Both the position numbers and the translations under genes were made by a program. The notes beneath the pieces are model-generated. The model ran no database searches and was not told where the DNA came from. It saw only the letters and a program-made list of their open reading frames with translations. A stretch of DNA of 64,000 nt from the NCBI RefSeq assembly GCF_014836445.1, contig NZ_JACSQV010000001.1, positions 1 through 64,000 on the forward strand, read 5' to 3'. This stretch comes from Cellulomonas avistercoris. Its GTDB lineage: Bacteria; Actinomycetota; Actinomycetes; Actinomycetales; Cellulomonadaceae. Of the stretch, positions 55,764 to 64,000 are shown piece by piece. Position 1 is the first letter of the stretch. Each line of letters begins with the position of its first letter.

Positions 55764-56425
55764 GCGTCCACCGCCGGGGGAGCGGTCAGCACGCGCTCGA
55801 CGGCCGGTGCGTCGGCGACGTTCAGCAGCAGGTGCACGACGTCGTTCTCCTGCAGGACCGAGCCCGGAGCGGGCAGCAGGCCGTCGCCGTAGCGCGTGAC
55901 GTACGCGACGCGCGCGCCGCTGACGGTCTCGAGCGCCCGCAGCGGACGCCCGACCCAGCCGGGGTGGACGTCCACCTGCGCCAGCTGGATCTTGCCCGAG
56001 GCGTCGCGGTGCTCGTCGGTCATGCCCATGGGCAGCATGCGCCGCAGCACCTGGTCGGCGGTCCACCGGACGGTCGCCACGGTGGGGATCCCGAGCCGCT
56101 GGTAGATCTCGGCGCGGTGCGGGTCGTAGATGCGTGCCACGACGTTCTCGACGCCGAACGTCTCCCGCACGACGCGCGCAGCGAGGATGTTCGAGTTGTC
56201 GCCGTCGGACACGGCGGCGAACGCGTACGTGTCGTCGATGCCCGCGGTCCGCAGCGTGTCCCGGTCGAAGCCGAGCCCGGTGACCTTGTTGCCCGAGAAC
56301 CCGGCGTCGAGCCGCCGGAAGGCGTCCGGGTTCTGGTCGATCACGGCGACGGAGTGGCCGCGGGACTCCAGGGACTGCGCCAGGGTCGCCCCGACGCGTC
56401 CGCATCCCATGATGACGAAGTGCAC
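55760..56425 (-). CDS. ceoB: TrkA/CeoB-type potassium channel regulatory protein
   Basis: The 221-residue protein has RCK_N (VIMGCGRVGATLAQSLESRG, DQNPDAFRRL) and RCK_C domains. It corresponds to CeoB (Rv2691). The start GTG 56425 lies 8 bases after a TAGCGT -10 box. It is divergent from the KimA-like permease, with 112 bases and a large palindrome between them. Confidence 0.88.
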   Translation of the reverse strand: MHFVIMGCGRVGATLAQSLESRGHSVAVIDQNPDAFRRLDAGFSGNKVTGLGFDRDTLRTAGIDDTYAFAAVSDGDNSNILAARVVRETFGVENVVARIYDPHRAEIYQRLGIPTVATVRWTADQVLRRMLPMGMTDEHRDASGKIQLAQVDVHPGWVGRPLRALETVSGARVAYVTRYGDGLLPAPGSVLQENDVVHLLLNVADAPAVERVLTAPPAVDA

Positions 56426-56433
56426 AGCCGGTC

Positions 56434-56439
56434 ACGCTA
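56434..56439 (-). promoter_or_regulatory. -10 box of the trkA pair, leaderless start
   Basis: TAGCGT on the minus strand lies 8 bases before GTG 56425, with no Shine-Dalgarno sequence. Confidence 0.6.
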
Positions 56440-56499
56440 TACCCGCGCCGCCCGCGTGCGCAGCGCGGCGACCTGCGGCGGAGGTCTCTGGTCGATACG

Positions 56500-56529
56500 T
56501 GCCCGCCGGGCACCCGGCGGGCATACGAT
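56500..56529 (+). promoter_or_regulatory. 24-bp palindrome and -10 box of the K+ permease gene
   Basis: Perfect 11-base arms (TGCCCGCCGGG at 56500-56510 and CCCGGCGGGCA at 56513-56523) with a 2-base spacer abut the -10 box TACGAT (56524-56529). The arms fill the spacer and part of the -35 position. Because the flanking genes diverge, this is not a terminator and is probably an operator. GTG 56538 is 8 bases after the -10 box. Confidence 0.7.
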
Positions 56530-56537
56530 CGCTGATC

Positions 56538-58541
56538 GTGTCGGACCTCGCAGACGCCGCCAAGCGGCTCGTGCTCGGCCGGCCGGTCCGCAGCGACCGG
56601 CTCGGCCACACCCTGCTCCCCAAGCGCGTCGCCCTTCCCGTCTTCGCGTCCGACGCGCTGTCCTCGGTCGCGTACGCACCCGACGAGATCCTGCTGACCC
56701 TCTCGCTCGCCGGCCTGTCGGCCCTGACGATCTCGCCGTGGGTCGGGCTGGCCGTCGCGCTCGTCCTGCTGACCGTCGTGGCGTCGTACCGGCAGAACGT
56801 CCACGCGTACCCCTCGGGCGGTGGCGACTACGAGGTCGCGTCCGTCAACCTCGGTCCACGCGCGGGCGTCACGGTCGCGAGCGCGCTGATGGTCGACTAC
56901 GTGCTGACGGTCGCGGTGTCGATCTCCTCGGGTGCGCAGTACGCCGCGACCGCGGTGCCCGCGCTGCGCGGCCACGAGACGTCGTTCGCGATCGTGCTGG
57001 TCGTGCTGCTGACGCTCGCGAACCTGCGCGGGGTCAAGGAGTCCGGCACCGCGTTCGCGATCCCCGTCTACCTCTTCATGGGGGCGATCGGGTCGCTCGC
57101 CCTGGTCGGCGCGGTGCGGTACTTCACCGGGACGCTCCCCGCCGCCGAGAGCGCCGGCCTCGGGGTCGCGTCGCAACCCGGCTTCGACCAGGGGCTGGCG
57201 GGTCTGGCGGGCGGGTTCCTCGTGCTGCGCGCGTTCGCGTCGGGCTGCGCCGCCCTGACGGGCGTCGAGGCCATCAGCAACGGCGTCCCGGCGTTCCGCA
57301 AGCCCAAGTCGCGCAACGCCGCCACGACCCTCGCGCTGCTCGGCTCGATCTCGATCGTCATGGTCATGTCGATCCTGCTGCTCGCGCAGGCCACCGGGGT
57401 GAAGTTCGTCGACGACCCCGCGACGCAGCTGCTGCGCGACGGCGTGCCCGTCGGCGAGGGCTACGAGCAGCACCCGGTGATCAGCCAGCTCGCCGGCTCG
57501 GTCTTCTCGGGCGTGCACGTGCTGTTCGTCGTCGTGTCGGTCGTCACGGGACTGATCCTGGTCCTCGCGGCGAACACGGCGTTCAACGGCTTCCCCGTGC
57601 TCGGCTCGATCCTGGCGCGCGACGGCTACCTGCCGCGCCAGCTGCACACCCGCGGCGACCGGCTCGCGTTCTCCAACGGCATCGTCACGCTGGCGGCTGC
57701 GGCGATCGCGCTCATCTGGGTCTTCGACGCGCAGGTCACGCGCCTCATCCAGCTCTACATCGTGGGCGTCTTCGTGTCGTTCACGCTGTCGCAGCTGGGC
57801 ATGGTGCGGCACTGGACGCGCGGCCTGCGGACCGAGCCCGACCCGGCCGCGCGGGCGCGGATGCGCCGCTCGCGCGTCATCAACACCATCGGGCTGGGCA
57901 TGACGGGCACCGTGCTGGTGATCGCGCTGGTCACCAAGTTCGCCCACGGTGCGTGGCTCGCGATCCTGGCGATGGTGGTCGTGTACGTCGCGATGCAGGG
58001 CGTGCACCGGCACTACGCCCGGGTGCGCGCTGAGCTGGCGCTGGACGAGGACCTGCAGGCCGCCCGTGCGCTGCCCAGCCGGGTGCACGCCGTCGTGCTC
58101 GTCTCGCACCTGCACCGCCCCACGATGCGTGCGCTGGCGTACGCACGGGCGTCGCGGCCCAGCGTGCTCGAGGCCGTGACCGTCGGTGTCGACGCGGACG
58201 AGGTCGCCGCGCTGAGGGCGCAGTGGGACGCCGCCGACCTGCCCGTGCCGCTCAAGGTCCTGGACTCCCCGTTCCGGGAGATCACGCGACCGGTCCTGAC
58301 GTACGTGCGCTCGATCCGCCGCGACAGCCCTCGCGACCTCGTGGTCGTGTACATCCCGGAGTACGTCGTGGGGCACTGGTGGGAGCACCTGCTGCACAAC
58401 CAGAGCGCGCTGCGGCTCAAGAGCCGGCTGCTCTTCACGCCGGGCGTCGTCGTGGCGTCGGTGCCGTGGCAGCTCGCCTCGACCGCCGGGCAGACGGGGC
58501 TCGAGGACACCGTCCGGGGTACCGTGCCGCGTGGCTACTGA
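56538..58541 (+). CDS. APC-superfamily permease, KimA-like potassium transporter
   Basis: The 667-residue protein has about 12 transmembrane helices (residues about 35-480) and a long cytoplasmic C-terminal domain (about 490-667). It belongs to the APC group that includes KimA (YdaO) of Bacillus, a proton-coupled K+ importer, and Rv2690c. Family features include FASDALSSVAYAPDEIL, HAYPSGGGDYEVA and GVEAISNGVPAFRKPKSRNA. The neighbouring trkA pair supports K+ over amino acids as substrate; this is inference. The end overlaps the rRNA methyltransferase gene by 11 bases. Confidence 0.85.
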   Translation: MSDLADAAKRLVLGRPVRSDRLGHTLLPKRVALPVFASDALSSVAYAPDEILLTLSLAGLSALTISPWVGLAVALVLLTVVASYRQNVHAYPSGGGDYEVASVNLGPRAGVTVASALMVDYVLTVAVSISSGAQYAATAVPALRGHETSFAIVLVVLLTLANLRGVKESGTAFAIPVYLFMGAIGSLALVGAVRYFTGTLPAAESAGLGVASQPGFDQGLAGLAGGFLVLRAFASGCAALTGVEAISNGVPAFRKPKSRNAATTLALLGSISIVMVMSILLLAQATGVKFVDDPATQLLRDGVPVGEGYEQHPVISQLAGSVFSGVHVLFVVVSVVTGLILVLAANTAFNGFPVLGSILARDGYLPRQLHTRGDRLAFSNGIVTLAAAAIALIWVFDAQVTRLIQLYIVGVFVSFTLSQLGMVRHWTRGLRTEPDPAARARMRRSRVINTIGLGMTGTVLVIALVTKFAHGAWLAILAMVVVYVAMQGVHRHYARVRAELALDEDLQAARALPSRVHAVVLVSHLHRPTMRALAYARASRPSVLEAVTVGVDADEVAALRAQWDAADLPVPLKVLDSPFREITRPVLTYVRSIRRDSPRDLVVVYIPEYVVGHWWEHLLHNQSALRLKSRLLFTPGVVVASVPWQLASTAGQTGLEDTVRGTVPRGY

Positions 58542-59793
58542 CTCACTGCGTACCGGAACGACCGTCGAGCTCGAGATCGGCCCGGTCGCCCACGGCGGCC
58601 ACTGCGTGGCCCGTCACGAGGGGCGTGTCGTGTTCGTCCGGCACACGCTGCCCGGCGAGCGGGTGCGCGCGCGGCTGACCGACGCGGGGCCGGACGCGAA
58701 GTTCTGGCGCGCCGACGCGATCGAGGTGCTCGACGCGTCCCCGGACCGCGTGCCGTCGGCGTGGCCCGCCGCCGGACCGGGCGGGGTCGGCGGGGGAGAG
58801 CTCGCGCACGTCGCGCTGCCCGCGCAGCGCGTCTGGAAGGAGACGGTGCTGGCCGAGCAGCTGCACCGGCTGGCACGGCTGGACCTCGCGCCGCGCGTCG
58901 AGGCGGCGCCGGGGGACGACGAGCGCGGCGGGCTGGCGTACCGGACCCGCATCGACCTGCACGTCGACGCCGAGGGGCGTGCGGGCATGCGCGCGTACCG
59001 GTCGCACGACGTCGTGCCGCTCGCGGACATGCCGCTGGCGACGGAGGACGTCGCGGCGCTGGCGCTGTTCGACCGGCGCTGGCCCGCGGGCTCCCGGATC
59101 GAGGCCGTCGCGCCGGCCGACGGGTCGCCGTCGCTCGTGCTGCTCGACGGCGCGCCGTTCGACCTGCACTCCAACCGTCGTGACCTGCGGCCCAACGCGC
59201 GAGCGGCCGTGCGCGAGCACGTGCGGCTCGGGGGGACCGACTACACCTACCGTGTCGCCGCCGCCGGGTTCTGGCAGGTGCACCGCGAGGCGCCGGGGCT
59301 GCTCGCCGCGCGCGTGCTGGAGGCGGTCGGCGACGTCGCGGGCGCGACCGTGCTCGACCTGTACTCCGGCGCCGGGCTGTTCTCGACGCCGCTGGCCGAC
59401 GCCGTCGGGGCCGACGGCCGTGTCGTCGCCGTCGAGGGCGACGAGCGCGCCGTCAAGGACGCGCGTCGCAACGCGCACGACCGTCCGCAGGTCGAGCTGC
59501 ACGCGGGCGACGTCGCCGACGTGCTGACCGGGCGGCGCGGCGCCGTCGCGCCGGTCGCCGCGGCCGACGTCGTGGTGCTCGACCCGCCCCGCACGGGCGC
59601 CGGTCGCCGCGTCGTGGACGCCGTCGCGGCCCTGCGCCCGCGCCGCATCGTGTACGTCGCGTGCGACCCCGCCGCGCTGGCCCGCGACATCGCGCTGCTG
59701 GGCGAGCGCGGCTGGACGGACGTGAGCGTCACGGGGCACGACCTGTTCCCGATGACGCACCATCTCGAGGCCGTCGCCGTCCTGGACCGCTGA
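58531..59793 (+). CDS. TRAM-domain 23S rRNA (uracil-5-)-methyltransferase, RlmD/TrmA family
   Basis: The 420-residue enzyme has an N-terminal TRAM domain (about 1-68), a central domain and a SAM methyltransferase (LDLYSGAGLFSTPLA) with catalytic C378 in VACDPAALARD. The cysteines that hold the 4Fe-4S cluster in E. coli RumA are missing: the place of CGGC reads GVGGGEL (residues 85-91). The gene corresponds to Rv2689c. It would make 5-methyluridine in 23S rRNA or tRNA; which position is unknown. The start GTG 58531 lies inside the end of the permease gene. Confidence 0.88.
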   Translation: MATDSLRTGTTVELEIGPVAHGGHCVARHEGRVVFVRHTLPGERVRARLTDAGPDAKFWRADAIEVLDASPDRVPSAWPAAGPGGVGGGELAHVALPAQRVWKETVLAEQLHRLARLDLAPRVEAAPGDDERGGLAYRTRIDLHVDAEGRAGMRAYRSHDVVPLADMPLATEDVAALALFDRRWPAGSRIEAVAPADGSPSLVLLDGAPFDLHSNRRDLRPNARAAVREHVRLGGTDYTYRVAAAGFWQVHREAPGLLAARVLEAVGDVAGATVLDLYSGAGLFSTPLADAVGADGRVVAVEGDERAVKDARRNAHDRPQVELHAGDVADVLTGRRGAVAPVAAADVVVLDPPRTGAGRRVVDAVAALRPRRIVYVACDPAALARDIALLGERGWTDVSVTGHDLFPMTHHLEAVAVLDR

Positions 59794-59825
59794 GGCGCCG
59801 CCCGGCACGCCCGTCGCGGCCGGTG

Positions 59826-59848
59826 CGGCGCGCGGGCGGGGCGCGCCG
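59826..59848 (+). terminator. Terminator after the rRNA methyltransferase gene
   Basis: CGGCGCGC (59826-59833) pairs perfectly with GCGCGCCG (59841-59848) across a 7-base loop, 33 bases after the stop. Confidence 0.65.
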
Positions 59849-59852
59849 GGCC

Positions 59853-59858
59853 TAGCGT
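59853..59858 (+). promoter_or_regulatory. -10 box of the 58-aa gene
   Basis: TAGCGT predicts a start near 59865 and a leader of about 65 bases with AGGAG at 59919-59923. Confidence 0.5.
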
Positions 59859-59929
59859 GGTGGCGGGCCCGCGTGCCGGGCCCCGACGGGACGACGGGAC
59901 CCGTCGAGGACCGACGACAGGAGCGCACG

Positions 59930-60106
59930 ATGACCGCGTCGCAGGACCTTGCCGGGCGCCTCGCCGAGGCGAGTCGCATCGCGACCCAGGAGCTGCACAA
60001 GCAGGGCACGCCCGAGTACGACCGACGCGCGCACGAGCGCGCCGTCGAGGCCGAGCGCAAGGCCGCCGAGGCGCTGCGCGCGAGCCAGCAGCCCGACGCC
60101 GGCTGA
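59930..60106 (+). CDS. Small helical protein (58 aa)
   Basis: This 58-residue protein is predicted to be nearly all helix, with heptad-like Ala/Leu spacing and a charged middle (YDRRAHERAVEAERKAAEAL). ATG 59930 has AGGAG 6 bases upstream, a -10 box 71 bases upstream and a terminator after the stop, so it is a well-framed monocistronic gene. I do not recognise it. A longer frame from 59873 lacks a ribosome site. Confidence 0.7.
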   Translation: MTASQDLAGRLAEASRIATQELHKQGTPEYDRRAHERAVEAERKAAEALRASQQPDAG

Positions 60107-60121
60107 CCGGCCGCAGGCTCC

Positions 60122-60150
60122 GGCGGGGGTCGCCGCGGGCGGCCCCCGCC
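60122..60150 (+). terminator. Terminator after the 58-aa gene
   Basis: A 13-bp stem (60122-60134 with 60138-60150, core GGCGGGGG) with one wobble pair and a GCG loop follows the stop by 15 bases. Confidence 0.75.
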
Positions 60151-60195
60151 CGAGCGCGCCGGCGGCGCCGCGTGCACGCAGCGGGCCGGACGCTG

Positions 60196-60220
60196 TACGA
60201 TGTATCTCGACATCAAGATA
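60196..60220 (+). promoter_or_regulatory. acn distal promoter with palindromic operator
   Basis: TACGAT (60196-60201) is a -10 box. Starting 2 bases later, TATCT-n-GA-nn-TC-n-AGATA (60203-60220) is an 18-bp near-palindrome that covers the expected transcript start at about 60208. The form is typical of MarR-family operators. A MarR regulator (TamR) controls aconitase in Streptomyces, which makes a link attractive. The gap 60151-60419 otherwise holds no gene and gives a 5' leader of about 212 bases. Confidence 0.7.
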
Positions 60221-60345
60221 TTCGTCCAGAGGCACGTCCGGACGCCTTGTCGCCGTCGTCGCACCGCACGCAGCGGGCGCCCCCGGGTGCCCCGCCGGTG
60301 CGCGACCGCGGGGCCGTTCGTGACACGGCCGCGACGACCCCGTCC

Positions 60346-60351
60346 TAGGCT
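60346..60351 (+). promoter_or_regulatory. acn proximal -10 box
   Basis: TAGGCT would start transcripts near 60358, with GAAGGAG at 60408-60414 before GTG 60420. A -35-like GTGACA lies at 60320-60325, 20 bases away. This second promoter would escape the palindrome. Confidence 0.45.
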
Positions 60352-60419
60352 GGGTCGCAGGCCACCCCCGGACACGCCGGGCCTTGCAACGCCCGGACAC
60401 CGCCAGCGAAGGAGCACCC

Positions 60420-63239
<2,820 letters not shown>

Positions 63240-63256
63240 CGCGACGGCAGCGAGGT

Positions 63257-63287
63257 GAGGGGCGTCCCGCTCGGCGGGGCGCCCCTC
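63257..63287. terminator. Terminator between acn and the phosphotransferase gene
   Basis: GAGGGGCG (63257-63264) pairs with CGCCCCTC (63280-63287), and inside it CCCGC with GCGGG. It lies between convergent genes. Confidence 0.85.
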
Positions 63288-63323
63288 GCGCCGTTCACGG
63301 GTGCGGACGCGCGGGCGCCGGTC

Positions 63324-64000
63324 TCAGCCCCGCGCGAGCTGCGCGGCACAGTGCCGGCCGACCGCCGCCATGAGCGGGTACTCCTCGGGATGGGCGAGCA
63401 GCACGGGCACGTAGGACGCCGCCCAGGCGCGCGCGCGTACCCACGTCGCGTCGTCCCACGCCTGGACCGCCTGCGTGCGCTCGACGAACGCCGCCCGTCC
63501 GGCGGCGTCGAACGTCATCCACGCGGTCGCGAGGTCGCTGGCCGGGTCGCCCGCGCACAGGTCCCCGAAGTCCAGCAGCCCCGCCAGGTGACCGTCGCGG
63601 CTCACGAGGTTGCCGGGGTGCGGGTCACCGTGCACCCACACGGCGGCCCCGTCCCAGCGCGGTGCGGCGAGGCCCGCGTCGAGCGCCTCCCGCAGCGCGT
63701 CGGCGTGCGGCACGGCCGGCGTCAGGCGCTCGACCATCACGGGGTACCGGTCGGCCAGCGGGACGCCGCGGTACGGGTTGGTGGGGGCGTCGGGCGACGC
63801 GGGTCGGTGCAGCGCGGCCAGCGCGTCGGCGAGCTCGGTCGCCCAGGCGGTGCGCCCGGCGACCGGCGTCGCGGCCACCGGTGCGCCGGGCAGCCACGGC
63901 ACGACGCTCCACGTCCACGGGTAGCCCAGCCCCGGACGGCCGTCGTGGACGGGGCGCGGGACGGGCACCGGTAAGCGCTCCGCGAGGACCGGCAGCCAGC
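63324..64000 (-). CDS. Aminoglycoside phosphotransferase-family kinase (5' part beyond window)
   Basis: The visible 225 or so C-terminal residues have the kinase-like motifs VHGDPHPGNLVS (Brenner motif with catalytic Asp) and LLDFGDLCAGDPASDLA (metal Asp). This is the APH/choline-kinase fold. The frame stays open to the window edge (WLPVLAERLPVPVPRP), so the true start is outside. Members phosphorylate antibiotics or small metabolites; resistance should not be assumed. A TTA leucine codon at 63972-63974, very rare at this GC content, is in the visible part. Confidence 0.88.
   Translation of the reverse strand, partial: WLPVLAERLPVPVPRPVHDGRPGLGYPWTWSVVPWLPGAPVAATPVAGRTAWATELADALAALHRPASPDAPTNPYRGVPLADRYPVMVERLTPAVPHADALREALDAGLAAPRWDGAAVWVHGDPHPGNLVSRDGHLAGLLDFGDLCAGDPASDLATAWMTFDAAGRAAFVERTQAVQAWDDATWVRARAWAASYVPVLLAHPEEYPLMAAVGRHCAAQLARG

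Noticed and set aside
55089..58397. 1102-codon minus-strand frame that would join a TrkA protein to a long N-terminus
   Set aside because: Only the last 224 residues are a TrkA protein with a proper start overlapping the upstream stop. The rest is antisense to the permease gene and the second trkA gene.
63324..64000. Antibiotic-resistance aminoglycoside phosphotransferase
   Set aside because: Only the general kinase fold motifs are visible, the gene is cut by the window edge and its setting is housekeeping, so resistance cannot be claimed.

Overview
The window reads as a chromosome segment of a very high-GC actinobacterium. The gene content, GTG-rich start codons, dense GTGA/ATGA overlaps and housekeeping gene order fit Micrococcales, probably a Cellulomonas-like genus; that taxonomic guess is inference from gene content and composition. 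No phage, IS element, tRNA or CRISPR array was seen. Almost everything is core genome, and the order resembles three blocks that are also neighbours in other actinobacteria such as Mycobacterium tuberculosis (Rv1691-Rv1700, Rv1456c-Rv1484, Rv2689c-Rv2701c; locus correspondences from memory).

Region 1 (1-14.8 kb): the 3' end of a 5S rRNA and its terminator, then a TPR-type protein with a huge Gly/Arg repeat domain, a HAD phosphatase, and the tlyA-nadK-recN-steA-steB series. It runs on into a divergent MraY/WecA-like membrane protein fused by overlap to a MurJ-type flippase, then pyrG and a Nudix ADP-ribose pyrophosphatase. Region 2 (14.9-37.8 kb): ctaA and an ABC exporter on the minus strand, an unknown gene, then the iron-sulfur assembly operon sufR-sufB-sufD-Rieske-sufC-sufS-sufU-sufT with a SufR-type operator. 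It continues with a lower Entner-Doudoroff pair (kdgK, eda) under an IclR regulator, a zinc metallopeptidase, a biotin ECF transporter (bioY-bioM-bioN), an ABC-F protein, a SURF1 operon, fabG-fabI, a SixA-like phosphatase and serB.

Region 3 (37.9-51.5 kb): a 46-bp G25C21 tract, divergent glgC/glgM, an unknown gene, parC, a GNAT/acyl-CoA-synthetase fusion, DUF5998, a nucleotide pyrophosphatase-like enzyme, thymidine kinase, sepH and an inositol monophosphatase. Region 4 (51.5-64 kb): DUF4193, DUF3093, dut, DUF3710, an OB-fold protein, DUF3159, a pair of TrkA/Ceo potassium-channel regulators divergent from a KimA-like permease, an RlmD-type rRNA methyltransferase, a 58-aa protein, aconitase with a palindromic operator, and a truncated phosphotransferase at the right edge.

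Three regulatory patterns stand out. First, at least 17 genes that are not translationally coupled begin 6-8 bases after a TANNNT-like -10 box and lack a Shine-Dalgarno sequence, so they are predicted leaderless. Second, several perfect or near-perfect palindromes sit exactly on promoters (sufR, eda, fabG, DUF3710, the K+ permease, acn). Third, the steA-steB-PNPT-murJ run suggests an uncharacterised lipid-linked-precursor and flippase pair tied to division proteins. Exact start sites, operators and terminators are my readings of the sequence and were not tested by computation.
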